The notes beneath the pieces were generated by a model that was not told the origin of the DNA, did not search any database, and saw only the letters and a list, made by a program, of their open reading frames with translations. From contig NZ_SNYO01000001.1 in NCBI RefSeq assembly GCF_004363095.1, positions 558,001-622,000 on the forward strand: DNA of 64,000 nt, given 5' to 3'. Below, piece after piece: positions 51,003 through 61,458 of this stretch. The stretch comes from Actinomycetospora succinea (lineage in GTDB: Bacteria > Actinomycetota > Actinomycetes > Mycobacteriales > Pseudonocardiaceae). The first letter of the stretch is position 1, and each line of letters starts with the position of its first letter. The position numbers and the translations under genes were made by a program.

Positions 51003-52690
51003 CAGGTCACCGCCCCGCGATAGGCGGGGTCCGCGTCGAGCAGCACGGCGTGCGTCCCCGTCGCGGCGACGCGGCCGTCGACGAGCAGCACCACGCGGTC
51101 CGCGACGCCGAGCAGCGCCGGGCTCGTCGCGAGCAGCAGGGTGGTCCGTCCGGCACGGAGATCCGCCAGCCCCTCCGCGATCCGCACCTCGGTGACCCCG
51201 TCGATGGCCGTCGTGGGGTCGTGCAGCACGAGCACCGGGGCGTCGGCGGCGAGCGCCCGGGCCAGCGCGACCCGTTGGCGCTGGCCGCCGGACAGCGAGC
51301 GGCCCTGCTCGGAGAGCACGGTCTCGACGCCGTCGGGCAGCACCTCGGCGACCTGGTCGGCCTGCGCGGCGGCCATCGCCGGGGCGACCGAGGAGTTCCG
51401 CGCGGCCGCGGCCACGTTCTCGTGCAGGGTCCCGGAGAAGAGCTCGGCGCCGTGCTCCGCGACGAGCACGGCGGTGCGGGCGACCCGGGGCGGGTGCGCA
51501 GCGAGGGGCCGGCCCTCGACGGTGATCGTGCCGCGGTCCGGGTCGACCTCGCGGGCCAGGCACGCGACGAGCGCGGCGGCGTCCGCGGGGTCGGCGGCGA
51601 CCACCCCGACGGTCTCGCCGGCGGCGACGTCGAGGTCGACGCCGCGCAGCGAGCCGTGGTGCAGGTCGTGCAGCGCGAGGGCGGGCCGGGCGGGCACCGC
51701 CGGGGTGGCCGCGTCGCCCTCGCCCACGGCGGGCCCGGTCGCGAGCACCGCCGCGATGCGCGCCGCCGACGCCCGGCCCTGCGCGATCCGCCCGTTGACC
51801 CACCCGAGCATCTGCAGCGGGGTGATGAGGAACTGCGCGAGGCCGACCGCCGCGACGAGCCCGCCGACGCTGATCTGCCCGTCGGCGGCGAGCCGCCCGC
51901 CGACCAGGGCGACGAGGGCGAGGAAGAGCCCGTTCGCCGCGAGCACCGCGCCCTGGTAGCCGGCCTGCACGCGGGTGGCGCCGAGCGTGGCGCCCAGCGC
52001 GTCGCGGCTCGCGCGCCGGTAACGGGCGACCGCCGCGGGCACCGCGCCGAGGCCCTTGAGCACCCGGACGCCGTCGACGAGGTCGGCGGCGACGCCCGAG
52101 GCGCGCGCGGCCCGCTCCTGCTCGGGGCCGCTGCGCCGCTGCAGCGGGACGCCGAGGAAGTGCACGAGGAGCAGCAGCGGCGGTGTCCCGAGCAGGATGA
52201 GCAGGCCGAGCGGCACCGAGGTCCGCAGCAGCGCGACGGCGGCCACGAGCATCGCCGCCAGCGCCGCGAGGCCCAGGGGGACCGCGAAGTTGACGACCCC
52301 GACCCGTTTCGCGTCGGCGACCGCGACGTTGGCGAGCTCGCCGGGCAGCCGCCCCGCCTCGGCGCCCCCACGCGGGTCGAGCAGGCGGTCGGCGATCAGC
52401 AGGCGCAGCCGTTGGTCGGCGCGGACGTCGCCGAGCCACGCGCGGCGGGCGCCCCAGCGGTAGCAGAACGACAGCACGAGGAAGTCGAGGCCGAGCACCG
52501 CGAGCCAGCCGACGAGAGCCACCGGGTCGCCCGCCGCGATCGCCCGGTCGACGACGACGCCGACGAGCACCGGGACCAGCGCCTCGCACCCCTGGTGCCC
52601 CATGAACAGGACCGCGGCGGAGGACACCGGGCCCCGCTGGTCGCGGATCGAGCCGCGGAGGACGGCAGGGCCGGTCAGGGGAGCGGTCAC
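51002..52690 (-). CDS. ABC half-transporter with intact signature but dead Walker motifs (siderophore locus)
   Basis: 562 residues with an exporter-fold membrane domain (about 20-300) and an ATPase domain. The signature [16 protein letters not shown] is perfect, but the P-loop position reads VVAADPADAAAL without the glycines or Lys. Walker B is VLVLHDPTTAID, where the catalytic Glu is Pro, and the switch region LLLATSPALLG lacks His. It cannot bind or hydrolyse ATP at its own Walker site and must work as the passive half of a heterodimer with the protein encoded next. The GTG start at 52690 is divergent from the iron-boxed hydroxylase gene. Confidence 0.9.
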   Translation of the reverse strand: MTAPLTGPAVLRGSIRDQRGPVSSAAVLFMGHQGCEALVPVLVGVVVDRAIAAGDPVALVGWLAVLGLDFLVLSFCYRWGARRAWLGDVRADQRLRLLIADRLLDPRGGAEAGRLPGELANVAVADAKRVGVVNFAVPLGLAALAAMLVAAVALLRTSVPLGLLILLGTPPLLLLVHFLGVPLQRRSGPEQERAARASGVAADLVDGVRVLKGLGAVPAAVARYRRASRDALGATLGATRVQAGYQGAVLAANGLFLALVALVGGRLAADGQISVGGLVAAVGLAQFLITPLQMLGWVNGRIAQGRASAARIAAVLATGPAVGEGDAATPAVPARPALALHDLHHGSLRGVDLDVAAGETVGVVAADPADAAALVACLAREVDPDRGTITVEGRPLAAHPPRVARTAVLVAEHGAELFSGTLHENVAAAARNSSVAPAMAAAQADQVAEVLPDGVETVLSEQGRSLSGGQRQRVALARALAADAPVLVLHDPTTAIDGVTEVRIAEGLADLRAGRTTLLLATSPALLGVADRVVLLVDGRVAATGTHAVLLDADPAYRGAVT

Positions 52691-53004
52691 GGCACCGTCA
52701 CCGCGCCGACGTCTCGGTCCAGCACGCAGGACAGGCTCACTTCACGACCCGCGATGGTCAACCTCCCGCGCGCCGGGAACGAGGAGATCGCCGCCACGCC
52801 GCACACCGTGGGCGGACCGTCGCCCACGTGGGCGACCGCTGCTCGGCGACCGTACGGACATGGCGTCCGTGGCCCGCGAGGTGCCCGGCGTCCCGTGACC
52901 GAACGGTCACCGAATGTGGCCGCTACGACAGTCGCGTCGCCCGATACGGGCGAGTTAGGTTAGGGTCTCCTAACGATCTTGCGGCTCACGGGCGAGGGAG
53001 TGCG
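52691..53004. other. Divergent promoter region between ABC pair and DHB operon, no gene seen
   Basis: 314 bases with a clear iron box at its right end (52955-52973). I see no second iron box near the ABC start and no convincing small ORF. Transcription to the left may still respond to the same repressor at a distance, but nothing in the sequence shows it. Confidence 0.6.
52955..52973 (+). promoter_or_regulatory. Strong iron box (DtxR/IdeR) of the hydroxylase-DHB operon
   Basis: TTAGGTTAGGGTCTCCTAA matches the IdeR consensus at 16 of 19 positions. It contains TAGGGT, a good -10 box, so a bound repressor would block polymerase directly. It ends 32 bases before the hydroxylase ATG. Confidence 0.88.
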
Positions 53005-54405
53005 ATGACTCGGGTGTCGGGGCGCGCGGAGACCCTGGACGTCCTCGGGGTGGGCTTCGGTCCGTCGAACCTGGCGCTGGCGCTGGCGGTCCAGGAGCAC
53101 AACGAGCGGTCTGGCGGGTCCTCGCGGGTGGAGGCCGCCTTCGTCGAGCAGCAGGCGGCGTTCGGGTGGCACCGGGGGATGTTGCTCGAGGGGGCGACGA
53201 TGCAGGTGTCGTTCCTCAAGGACCTGGTGACGATGCGGGATCCGACGAGTCCGCGGTCGTTCCTGAACTACCTGCAGGGCCAGGGGCGGCTGGCGGACTT
53301 CATCAACACCAAGACGATGTTCCCGTCGCGGGTGGAGTTCCACGACTACCTGGAGTGGTGCGCCGCCGATGTGCGCCACCTGGTCTCGTACGGCACGCGG
53401 GCCGTGGCCGTGCAGCCCGTGGCCGGCGACGACGGCACGGTCGACGAGCTCGACGTGGTCCTGCGCGACGCGGCGGGCGACGGCACCCGCACGGTCCGCA
53501 CGCGCAACCTCGTCCTCGCGACCGGGCTCGTGCCGTGGCTCCCGCCGGGCGTGCAGCGCTGCGAGCGCATCTGGCACAACAGCGAGCTCCTGTACCGCCT
53601 GCGCGACCTCGCGCCCGCCCCGCCGCGCAGCCGCCGCTACGTGGTGGTCGGGGCCGGGCAGAGCGCCGCGGAGGCCACCGCCTACCTGCACGACCGCGAG
53701 GACGCGGCCGCCGTGCACTCGGTGTTCTCCCGCTACGGCTACAGCCCGGCCGACGACACCTCGTTCGCCAACCGGATCTTCGACCCCGAGGCGGTGGACC
53801 ACTTCTACGCCGCCCCGGGCGAGGTCAAGCAGATGCTCATGGACTACCACGCGAACACGAACTACTCGGTGGTCGACCCGGAGCTCATCGGTGATCTCTA
53901 CGCCCGCGCCTATCAGGAGAAGGTCGGCGGGGAGCAGCGCCTGCACGTCCACGGCGCCAGCCGCGTGACCGGGGTCCCGGAGGCCGCCGCCGGCGACATC
54001 GATCTCCAGGTCGAGTTCCTGCCCACCGGACAGCGGCACACGATCAGCACCGACATCGTCGTCTACGCCACGGGCTACCGGCCGATCGACCCGAGCGGGC
54101 TGCTGGGCGACGTCGGCGCGTGGTGCCGGCGGGCCGAGGACGGCGAGCTGCTGGTCGAGCGCGACTACCGCATCACCACGACCGCGCCCCTGCGCGCCGG
54201 GGTCTACCTGCAGGGACCCACCGAGCACACGCACGGCATCAGCTCGACGCTGCTGTCGACCACGGCCGTGCGGGCCGCCGAGATCGTCGACTCGGTGCTC
54301 GGGCACCGCCGCCCCGAGCCCGAGCTGCCGGTCGCGCACGACGCGGTGGGGGAGCACGCCACGCTCGGGTCGGGTGTGGGCGACCCGGGGGTGATCACCG
54401 AATGA
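53005..54405 (+). CDS. L-ornithine/L-lysine N-monooxygenase, copy 2
   Basis: A 466-residue paralogue of the protein at 32809, with the same FAD motif [20 protein letters not shown] motif [24 protein letters not shown], and C-terminal [19 protein letters not shown]. The first 190 residues are about 90 percent identical by eye. A stretch of about 220 bases (53147-53370 against 32958-33180) differs at only six silent sites, far closer than the 3' halves. ATG 53005 has GAGGGAG upstream; the frame is open further back but runs through the iron box. Its stop overlaps the dhbA ATG. First gene of the iron-controlled DHB operon. Confidence 0.93.
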   Translation: MTRVSGRAETLDVLGVGFGPSNLALALAVQEHNERSGGSSRVEAAFVEQQAAFGWHRGMLLEGATMQVSFLKDLVTMRDPTSPRSFLNYLQGQGRLADFINTKTMFPSRVEFHDYLEWCAADVRHLVSYGTRAVAVQPVAGDDGTVDELDVVLRDAAGDGTRTVRTRNLVLATGLVPWLPPGVQRCERIWHNSELLYRLRDLAPAPPRSRRYVVVGAGQSAAEATAYLHDREDAAAVHSVFSRYGYSPADDTSFANRIFDPEAVDHFYAAPGEVKQMLMDYHANTNYSVVDPELIGDLYARAYQEKVGGEQRLHVHGASRVTGVPEAAAGDIDLQVEFLPTGQRHTISTDIVVYATGYRPIDPSGLLGDVGAWCRRAEDGELLVERDYRITTTAPLRAGVYLQGPTEHTHGISSTLLSTTAVRAAEIVDSVLGHRRPEPELPVAHDAVGEHATLGSGVGDPGVITE

Positions 54406-55187
54406 GCGCCGCGACCGGGCCGGCGCTCGTCACCGGCGCCGCCGGAGGGATCGGGGCCGCGGTCTGCCGGCGCCTCGCCGACGCGGGCGCGCCGGTCGCC
54501 CTGCTCGACCGCGACGCCGACGCCACCGAGGCCGCCGCCGACGCCCTGCGCGCCCGCGGCGCCACCGCGGTCGCGGTGCCGGGCGACGTCACCGACGCCG
54601 GAGCGGTCGAGAAGGCGGTCGCCGCGGCCGAGGACGCGCTCGGGCCGCTGGACACGCTGGTCAACGTGGCCGGGGTGCTGCACGTCGCGGCCGTCACGGA
54701 GATCGACGACGCCGACTGGCGCCACTGCCTCGACGTCAACGCCACCGGCGTCATGCACGCCTGCCGGGCCGTCGGGGCCCGGTTCGCCGGGCGCGGCCGC
54801 GGGTCGGTGGTGACGGTCGCGTCGAACGCCGCCGGCGTGCCGCGCACCGGGATGGCGGCCTACGCCGCGTCCAAGGCGGCCGCGGTGGCGGTCACCCGCT
54901 GCCTGGGGCTCGAGCTCGCCGGGCAGGGCGTGCGGGCCAACGTCGTGTGCCCCGGCTCGACCGACACCGGGATGCTCAGTGCCATGGGGGCGATGGGCGA
55001 CCTGCCCGCCGACCACGCCGCGCTGGTCCGCGGGTCGGCGGAGACCTTCAAGCTCGGCATCCCGCTGGGCCGGGTCGCCGCGCCCGAGGACGTCGCCGAG
55101 GTCGTCGCGTTCCTCGCCTCCGACGCCGCCCGTCACGTCACCTTGCAGACCGTCTACGTCGACGGCGGGGCCTCGCTCGGGCCCTGA
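54402..55187 (+). CDS. dhbA: 2,3-dihydro-2,3-dihydroxybenzoate dehydrogenase (EntA/DhbA type)
   Basis: A short-chain dehydrogenase of 261 residues that aromatises 2,3-dihydro-2,3-DHB to DHB using NAD+. Cofactor motif VTGAAGGIGAAVCRRLA (residues 10-26), NVAGV, the catalytic Ser in VASNAAGVP and the YAASKAA pair are all present. PGSTDTGML follows, typical of EntA-type proteins. The assignment to DHB rather than a generic SDR rests on its place directly before isochorismate synthase, the aryl-AMP ligase and isochorismatase. ATGA overlap with the hydroxylase gene. Confidence 0.9.
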   Translation: MSAATGPALVTGAAGGIGAAVCRRLADAGAPVALLDRDADATEAAADALRARGATAVAVPGDVTDAGAVEKAVAAAEDALGPLDTLVNVAGVLHVAAVTEIDDADWRHCLDVNATGVMHACRAVGARFAGRGRGSVVTVASNAAGVPRTGMAAYAASKAAAVAVTRCLGLELAGQGVRANVVCPGSTDTGMLSAMGAMGDLPADHAALVRGSAETFKLGIPLGRVAAPEDVAEVVAFLASDAARHVTLQTVYVDGGASLGP

Positions 55188-55233
55188 CCGCGCTGTTCTC
55201 GCACGACCACCCGCCCGCTGTGAGAGGACACCC

Positions 55234-56466
55234 ATGACCAGCACCCCGACCAGCGCCGGTCCGGACCCCGACGTGTCGCTCGACGTGCCACCGGGACCGG
55301 GGTCCGGGCCGGGCGCCTTCCTCTTCTCGACGCGCGAGTCGACGCTGCGCACGACCGGGGTGCGCACCCGCGTGCCCGCGGCGTCGCCCGGGTCGGTCGG
55401 CGCGATGGCCGCGGCGACGCTCGCCGCCGAGCGCGCCGCCGGGAACCCCGACCCGCTGGTGGTGGGCGCCATCGGGTTCGCGCACGGCGAGGCCCGCCTC
55501 GTGGTGCCCGCGCACGTCCACCGCACGCCCACCGTCGCCCGCGAGGCCGGGGACGCGCCGCCCGTCCCGCCGCTGGTGGCGCCACCGTCGGCGCCGGCCT
55601 CGGTCGGCACCCGCTGGGACTTCCGCGCCGAGCCGCCCCCGCCGCGCTACGCCGCCGCCGTGGCCCGCGCGCTGGAGATGATCGCCGAGGGCGAGTTCGA
55701 GAAGGTCGTGCTGGCGCGCGCCGCCACCCTGACCGCGCCCGAGCCGCTCGACGTCGCCGCGGTGCTCGAGCGCCTCGCCGCCCGCAACCCCACCGGCTAC
55801 GTGTTCGCCGCCGACGTCACCGACCCCCAGGAGGCGGGCCCGCGCACCCTGCTCGGCAACAGCCCGGAGCTGCTCGCGGCCCGGCGCGGCGACGCCGTCG
55901 TGTCCCACCCGCTGGCCGGGACCGCACCACGCAGCCCCGACCCCGAGGAGGACGCGCGCCGCGGCGAGGTCCTCGCGCGGTCGACCAAGGATCTGCGCGA
56001 GCACGCCCTCGTCGTCGACCGGGTCGCCGAGCGCCTGGAGCCCTTCTGCACGTCGCTCGAGGTCCCGTCGGCGCCGAGCGTCACGCGGACCGCGTCGCTG
56101 TGGCACCTCGGGACCCGCATCGAGGGCAAGCTCCGCGACCCCGCGCCGACGTCGCTGCAGCTCGCCGAGGCGCTGCACCCGACGCCCGCGGTGTGCGGGG
56201 AGCCGACCGGGGCGGCGCGCGCGGCGATCGAGGAGCTCGAGGAGTTCCCGCGCGGCTTCTACACCGGGCTCGTCGGGTGGTGCGACGCCGCCGGGGACGG
56301 CGAGTGGGCGGTGACGATCCGCTGCGCCGAGGTCGCCGGGCGCGCGGTGCGCGTCTACGCGGGGGCGGGCGTCGTCGAGGGCTCGCGCCCGGAGGCCGAG
56401 CTCGCCGAGACCGCCGCCAAGTTCCGCACGCTGCTCCACGCGCTGGGCCTGGAGGCCACGCCGTGA
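55234..56466 (+). CDS. dhbC: Isochorismate synthase (EntC/DhbC type)
   Basis: Converts chorismate to isochorismate, the first step to DHB. It has 410 residues. The chorismate-binding domain spans the C-terminal 270: [93 protein letters not shown] and [25 protein letters not shown]. The Glu/Lys residues for Mg2+ and water activation lie in these motifs. No pyruvate-lyase features were noted, consistent with a synthase feeding isochorismatase. ATG 55234 follows AGAGGA. Confidence 0.94.
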   Translation: MTSTPTSAGPDPDVSLDVPPGPGSGPGAFLFSTRESTLRTTGVRTRVPAASPGSVGAMAAATLAAERAAGNPDPLVVGAIGFAHGEARLVVPAHVHRTPTVAREAGDAPPVPPLVAPPSAPASVGTRWDFRAEPPPPRYAAAVARALEMIAEGEFEKVVLARAATLTAPEPLDVAAVLERLAARNPTGYVFAADVTDPQEAGPRTLLGNSPELLAARRGDAVVSHPLAGTAPRSPDPEEDARRGEVLARSTKDLREHALVVDRVAERLEPFCTSLEVPSAPSVTRTASLWHLGTRIEGKLRDPAPTSLQLAEALHPTPAVCGEPTGAARAAIEELEEFPRGFYTGLVGWCDAAGDGEWAVTIRCAEVAGRAVRVYAGAGVVEGSRPEAELAETAAKFRTLLHALGLEATP

Positions 56467-58163
56467 ACGGCGCCGTGACCGCGGTGGCCGACGGCGTCGT
56501 GCCCTACCCCGCCGAGGTCGCCGAGCGCTACCGCGCCGCCGGGTACTGGACCGGGCAGACGTTCCCCGACCTGCTCAGCGCGGCCGTCGCCGCGCACGGC
56601 GGGCGCACGGCCGTCGTCGGCACCGGACCGTCGGGGGCGCAGCGCTGGACCTACGCCGAGCTCGACGCCCGGGCCCGCGGGCTCGCCGCCGGTCTGGCCG
56701 AGCGCGGGGTGTCGCCCGGCGACCGGGTCGTGGTCTGGATGCCGAACGTCCCCGAGTACCTGGAGACGGTCTTCGCGCTGTTCCGGCTCGGCGCCCTGCC
56801 CGTGTTCGCGCTCCCGGCGCACCGCAGCAGCGAGATCCGCTACTTCGCCGAGCACGCCGAGGCGGTCGCGATCGTGACGGTCGCCCGGCACGACCGGTTC
56901 GACCACGCCGCGGCCGCCGCCGAGGTGGCCGCGGCGGTGCCGAGCGTGCGCCACGTGGTCGTCGCCGCGCCGTCCGGGACCGACCTGCCCGCGCGCGCCG
57001 TCACCCTGGCCTCGCTGCGCCACACCCCGCCGGAGACGCTGCCCGGGGACGACGTCGACCCGTCGTCGGTCGCGTTCCTGCAGCTCTCGGGCGGTACGAC
57101 GGGCCTGCCCAAGCTGATCCCGCGCACCCACGACGACTACCACTACAGCGTCCGGGCCAGCGCGGAGATCTGCGGCCTGTCGCCCGACACCGTGTACCTC
57201 GCGGCGCTGCCGGCGGCGCACAACTTCACGATGAGCTCGCCGGGCCTGCTGGGCGTCGTCCACGCGGGCGGGACGTCAGTGCTCGCGCCCTCGCCCGACG
57301 CCGACACGTGCTTCGGGCTGATCGAGGCCGAGCGCGTGACCCTCGCGGCCGTGGTCCCGCCGCTGGCCGCGGCGTGGGTGCAGGCCGCGTCGGCGTCCAC
57401 CAAGGATCTGTCCAGCCTGGCGATGCTGCAGGTCGGCGGGGCCAAGTGCGCGGCCGAGCTCGCGCGCCGGATCCCCGTGGCCCTGGGCGCACGTCTGCAG
57501 CAGGTCTTCGGGATGGCCGAGGGCCTCGTCAACTACACCCGCGACGACGACCCGGACGACGTCGTCGAGGAGACCCAGGGCCGCCCGATCTCCCCGGACG
57601 ACGAGATGCGGGTGGTCGACCCCGCCGACCCGGACGAGCGCGAGGTGCCGCCCGGCGAGGTCGGCGCGCTGCTCACCCGCGGGCCCTACACGATCCGCGG
57701 CTACTACCGCGCCGAGGAGCACAACGCCGAGGCGTTCACCCCCGACGGCTTCTACCGCACCGGCGACCTCGTCCGGATCACCGCGCGCGGCGACATCGTC
57801 GTCACCGGCCGGGTGAAGGAGCAGATCAACCGGGGCGGCGAGAAGATCGCGGCGGAGGAGGTCGAGAACCACCTCCTGGCCCACCCCGACGTCGTCGACG
57901 CGGCGATCGTCGGCGTCCCGGACGACTTTCTCGGCGAGCGCACCCACGCCTACGTCATCCCGGTGCCCGACCGGGACCCGCCGCGCCCGAACGCCCTGCG
58001 CCGCTTCGTCCGCGAGCGCGGGGTGGCCGCCTACAAGGTGCCCGACACCGTCGAGGTCGTCGACGCCTTCCCCGTCACCGGCGTCGGCAAGACCAGCCGC
58101 CGGGCGCTGCGGACGGCGCTCGCGGCACGCGCCACCGAGAAAGCGGAGGAGAGCCCGTCGTGA
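56463..58163 (+). CDS. dhbE: 2,3-dihydroxybenzoate-AMP ligase (EntE/DhbE type)
   Basis: Activates DHB as the adenylate and loads it on the aryl carrier protein (probably the free one encoded at 61752-61988). The 566 residues begin [25 protein letters not shown], the standard EntE start. The AMP-binding core is [47 protein letters not shown] contains the Asn of the aryl-acid pocket, and [22 protein letters not shown] and [16 protein letters not shown] with C-terminal GKTSRRALR follow. GTG 56463 overlaps the dhbC stop. Salicylate is an alternative substrate in principle, but the dhbA and isochorismatase neighbours argue for DHB. Confidence 0.95.
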   Translation: MNGAVTAVADGVVPYPAEVAERYRAAGYWTGQTFPDLLSAAVAAHGGRTAVVGTGPSGAQRWTYAELDARARGLAAGLAERGVSPGDRVVVWMPNVPEYLETVFALFRLGALPVFALPAHRSSEIRYFAEHAEAVAIVTVARHDRFDHAAAAAEVAAAVPSVRHVVVAAPSGTDLPARAVTLASLRHTPPETLPGDDVDPSSVAFLQLSGGTTGLPKLIPRTHDDYHYSVRASAEICGLSPDTVYLAALPAAHNFTMSSPGLLGVVHAGGTSVLAPSPDADTCFGLIEAERVTLAAVVPPLAAAWVQAASASTKDLSSLAMLQVGGAKCAAELARRIPVALGARLQQVFGMAEGLVNYTRDDDPDDVVEETQGRPISPDDEMRVVDPADPDEREVPPGEVGALLTRGPYTIRGYYRAEEHNAEAFTPDGFYRTGDLVRITARGDIVVTGRVKEQINRGGEKIAAEEVENHLLAHPDVVDAAIVGVPDDFLGERTHAYVIPVPDRDPPRPNALRRFVRERGVAAYKVPDTVEVVDAFPVTGVGKTSRRALRTALAARATEKAEESPS

Positions 58164-58831
58164 GCATTCCGTCGATCGCGCCCTACCCGATGCCGCGGTC
58201 GCACGAGCTGCCCGCCAGCCGCCCCGACTGGTCGCCGGACCCCGCGCGGGCGGTCCTGCTCGTGCACGACATGCAGCGCTACTTCCTGGCCCCGTTCTCC
58301 CGCGGCGAGGAGCCGGCGAGCGTCTGCGTCGAGAACATCGCGACCCTGACGGCCCGCGCCCGCGGCCTCGGCGTCCCCGTCGTCTACACCGCGCAGCCCG
58401 GCGAGCAGCCGCCCGCCGAGCGCGGCCTGCTCGACGACCTGTGGGGCCGCGGCCCGGCCGCCGCCTACCTCGAGGACCCGGGCGTCGTGGCGATCGTCGA
58501 CGCGCTCGCGCCCGAGCCCGGCGACGAGGTGCTGACGAAGTGGCGCTACAGCGCCTTCCAGCGCACGCGGCTGGCGGAGCTGCTCGCCGAGGCGGGCCGC
58601 GACCAGCTGCTGATCACCGGCATCTACGCGCACATCGGGTGCATGGTCACCGCGGTGGAGGCGTTCATGCGCGATGTCCAGCCGTTCCTCGTCGCCGACG
58701 CCGTCGCCGACTTCTCGCGCGACCACCACGAGCAGGCGCTCACGTGGACCGCGCAGCGCTGCGGGGTGGTGCTGTCCACCGACGCCGCGCTCGGCGCGCT
58801 CGACCACGCGGCGCACCGGGCGCCGGCGTGA
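58160..58831 (+). CDS. Isochorismatase without aryl carrier domain
   Basis: Hydrolyses isochorismate to 2,3-dihydro-2,3-DHB and pyruvate. The 223 residues correspond to the N-terminal half of EntB/DhbB only. [39 protein letters not shown] contains the catalytic Asp, [14 protein letters not shown] the Lys, and [35 protein letters not shown] the C-terminal core. The usual C-terminal ArCP is missing and appears as a separate gene at 61752-61988 on the other strand. GTG 58160 overlaps the ligase stop and its own end overlaps the small NRPS gene. Confidence 0.94.
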   Translation: MSIPSIAPYPMPRSHELPASRPDWSPDPARAVLLVHDMQRYFLAPFSRGEEPASVCVENIATLTARARGLGVPVVYTAQPGEQPPAERGLLDDLWGRGPAAAYLEDPGVVAIVDALAPEPGDEVLTKWRYSAFQRTRLAELLAEAGRDQLLITGIYAHIGCMVTAVEAFMRDVQPFLVADAVADFSRDHHEQALTWTAQRCGVVLSTDAALGALDHAAHRAPA

Positions 58832-61443
58832 CGCGTCACCAGCCGGCCCTGCCCCTCACCGGGGCGCAGGAGGGCATCTGGTTCGCCCACCACCTCGACC
58901 CCGCCAACCCGATCTACACCACGGGCGCGCGGGTCGACATCGACGGTCCGCTGGCCGGGGACGTGCTCGCCGCGGCGATCCACGAGACCGTCGAGGAGAC
59001 CGAGGCGCTGCACGTGCGGTTCGTCGTCCGCGACGGGCAGCCGCGCCAGGTCCCGCTCGGTCCGGACGAGCGCTCGCCGTGGGCCGTGGCGCGGGTCGAC
59101 CTGCGCGCCGAGCCCGACCCGGAGGCGGCGGCGCAGGCGTGGATCGAGGACGCCCTCGCCGCGCCGTCCGACCTGCACGAGGGGCCGCGGTTCTCCCAGG
59201 CCCTGTTGCGTCTCGGCGAGGAGCACCACGTCTGGTTCCACCGCTACCACCAGGTGGTGATGGACGCGTACGGCTTCTCGCTGATCGCCCGCCGCGTCGC
59301 GACGATCTACGGCGCCCGCCTCGCGTTCGACACGGTGCCGCCGACGCGCGCCGGGTCGCTCGCCGAGCTCGTCGCCGCCGACGGGGAGGCCCGGCGGCTC
59401 GCGGGGGAGGCCGACCGCGACTTCTGGACCGAGCGGTTCCCCGGGCCGCCCGAGCCGGCCACGCTCGCCGGCACCACGGCGCGCGTCACCGGCACCCGCC
59501 GGCGGCGCAGCAGCACCCTGCCGCCCGAGGTGGTCGTGCGGATGGAGGCCGCCGCCGACCGCGCGAAGGGGCACTGGCCGGAGATGGTGCTGGCGGCCGT
59601 GGCGCTGTACCTGCATCGGCTCTCGGACGCCCCGGACGTCGTGCTCGGCGTGCCGATGATGGGACGGCTCGGCCGGCCGGGGGCGCCCGCGGCCCGGACG
59701 CCCGGGATGCTCGTCAACATCGTGCCGCTGCGGGTCGCCCCGCGGCCGACGACCACGGTGCGCGGGCTCGTCGCCGACGTCGTCGCCGAGCTGGCCGCGG
59801 TGCGGGCCCACCAGCACCACCGCTTCGAGGACCTGCGCCGCGACCTGCGCCTCGACGCCGCCGAGGGCCCGCGCGGGGAGGCCGCGCTGGTCGGGCCGTG
59901 GGTCAACGTCCGGCCCGCCGAGCTGCTGCGCTTCGGTGCCCGCACCACCGGCGTCGCCCGCCCCGTCTCCGGCGGCCCGGTGCACGACCTCGCGGTGCAC
60001 GTCCAGCGCCTGCCCGACGGCGGCCTCGCCCTCGACGTCGACGCCAACCCGGCGACCTACGACGTCGCGGCGCTCGAGAGCCACCACGCCCACCTCGACG
60101 CCCTCCTGCGCACCCTGACCGCCGCGCCGCCGGACCGCCTCGTCGCCGCTGTCCCGCTGCTCGACGCCGACGAGCGCGCTGCGGCGGTGGCGGCGGGGCG
60201 GGGGACGGCGCCGGCGACGGGCGACCTGACCACGCTGCTCGGTCCCGCGGACGGCCTGGCCGGGCGTCTGCGCGACGCCGGCGCGGGCCCCGGGACCGTC
60301 GTCGCCGTGGCCCTCCCGCCCGGCCCCGAGCTCGACCGTGCGGCGCGCGCCGTGCTGCAGGCGGGGGCGAGCGTGCTGCCGGTCGACGTCGACGCCCCGG
60401 CCGCGCGCCTGGCGCCGCTGCTCGCCGAGACCGCGCCGGTGCTCGGGGTGGCGGCGACGCCCGACGCGCTGCCGGGGGTGCGGACGATCGCGGTCGACGG
60501 CGTTGCGGCGGACGCGGGCGAGGTGCTCGCGGTGGACGACGCCCACCCGGCGCTCGTGCTCCCGGTGCCCGCCGGCCGGCGGCGCCCCGTGGGGCTCGTC
60601 CTGTCCCGCGCGGCCGCGCGGGCGCGGCTCGCGGACGGCGGGACGCTCTGGTCCGCGGCACCGCCGCGCGGGAGCACCACCCGGGTGCTCGACCGCGCCC
60701 TGCAGGACGTCCCCGACGGCGCGGCCGGCGAGCTCTACGTCGGCGGCGCGGGCCTCGCCGACGGCTACCTCGGGCAGCCCGCCCTGACCGCCACCCGGTT
60801 CGTCGCCGACCCCGCCGGGGCGCCGGGGGCGCGGATGGTGCGCACGGGCGAGCGGGTGCGCCGGGACGGCACCCCCGTCGGGCGCCTCGACGGGCTGCTC
60901 ACGGTGGGTGGGCAGGTCGTCGAACCCGGCGAGGTCGGGGCCGCGCTCGAGGGCCTCGACGGCGTCGCGCAGGCCGTGGTGTCGGTGCGCGAGGGCCAGC
61001 TCGTGGCGCACGTGGTCGGGCAGGTCCCCGACGACCTGCGGGCCCGGGTGGCTGCGGTCCTGCCCGCCGCGCTGGTGCCGAGCGCCGTCGTGGTCGTCGA
61101 CGACTTCCCGCGCACCGCCGACGGGCGGGTCGACACGGCTCGGCTGCCCGCCCCGGCCGCCCGGACCGAGCCCGAGGACCGGACCCAGGAGCGGCTCTGC
61201 GCGGTCGTCGCCGAGGTCCTGGGTCTCGAGTCGGTGGGCCCCGACGACGACTTCTTCGCCCTCGGCGGGCACTCGCTGCTCGCGATGCGGCTGATGTCGC
61301 GGGTCGGCGAGGAGCTCGGCGTGACCCCGACGGTGCGCGACGTCTTCGACGCGCCCACCCCGGCGGCCCTCGCCGACCTCCTGGGCACGCGCCTGACGCC
61401 GACCCGGGTCCTCCGCGGCGACGAGGCCGTCCCCGCGCCCTGA
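58828..61443 (+). CDS. NRPS C-A*-T module with a deleted adenylation core
   Basis: 871 residues. The condensation domain (1 to about 440) starts [18 protein letters not shown] as in EntF/DhbF starter domains that accept an aryl acid; the active-site motif is [10 protein letters not shown] (near 138), keeping the second His and the Asp. Residues about 465-790 are an adenylation domain lacking most of its core: the P-loop position reads [14 protein letters not shown] instead of [10 protein letters not shown], and the roughly 180 residues holding A4 and A5 are gone. A6-A8-like pieces ([33 protein letters not shown]) and [12 protein letters not shown] (A10 Lys replaced by Arg) remain. The carrier domain [10 protein letters not shown] (Ser near 816) is intact. 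It probably condenses DHB with an amino acid loaded in trans. Confidence 0.9.
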   Translation: MTRHQPALPLTGAQEGIWFAHHLDPANPIYTTGARVDIDGPLAGDVLAAAIHETVEETEALHVRFVVRDGQPRQVPLGPDERSPWAVARVDLRAEPDPEAAAQAWIEDALAAPSDLHEGPRFSQALLRLGEEHHVWFHRYHQVVMDAYGFSLIARRVATIYGARLAFDTVPPTRAGSLAELVAADGEARRLAGEADRDFWTERFPGPPEPATLAGTTARVTGTRRRRSSTLPPEVVVRMEAAADRAKGHWPEMVLAAVALYLHRLSDAPDVVLGVPMMGRLGRPGAPAARTPGMLVNIVPLRVAPRPTTTVRGLVADVVAELAAVRAHQHHRFEDLRRDLRLDAAEGPRGEAALVGPWVNVRPAELLRFGARTTGVARPVSGGPVHDLAVHVQRLPDGGLALDVDANPATYDVAALESHHAHLDALLRTLTAAPPDRLVAAVPLLDADERAAAVAAGRGTAPATGDLTTLLGPADGLAGRLRDAGAGPGTVVAVALPPGPELDRAARAVLQAGASVLPVDVDAPAARLAPLLAETAPVLGVAATPDALPGVRTIAVDGVAADAGEVLAVDDAHPALVLPVPAGRRRPVGLVLSRAAARARLADGGTLWSAAPPRGSTTRVLDRALQDVPDGAAGELYVGGAGLADGYLGQPALTATRFVADPAGAPGARMVRTGERVRRDGTPVGRLDGLLTVGGQVVEPGEVGAALEGLDGVAQAVVSVREGQLVAHVVGQVPDDLRARVAAVLPAALVPSAVVVVDDFPRTADGRVDTARLPAPAARTEPEDRTQERLCAVVAEVLGLESVGPDDDFFALGGHSLLAMRLMSRVGEELGVTPTVRDVFDAPTPAALADLLGTRLTPTRVLRGDEAVPAP

Positions 61444-61458
61444 CCAGCGCGGACCCCC

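Noticed and set aside
58828-61443. Frameshift or assembly error as the reason for the missing adenylation core
   Set aside because: The frame is continuous from C through late A motifs to an intact carrier domain, and flanking codon use is normal, so a true in-frame deletion is more likely. Still listed as a check.
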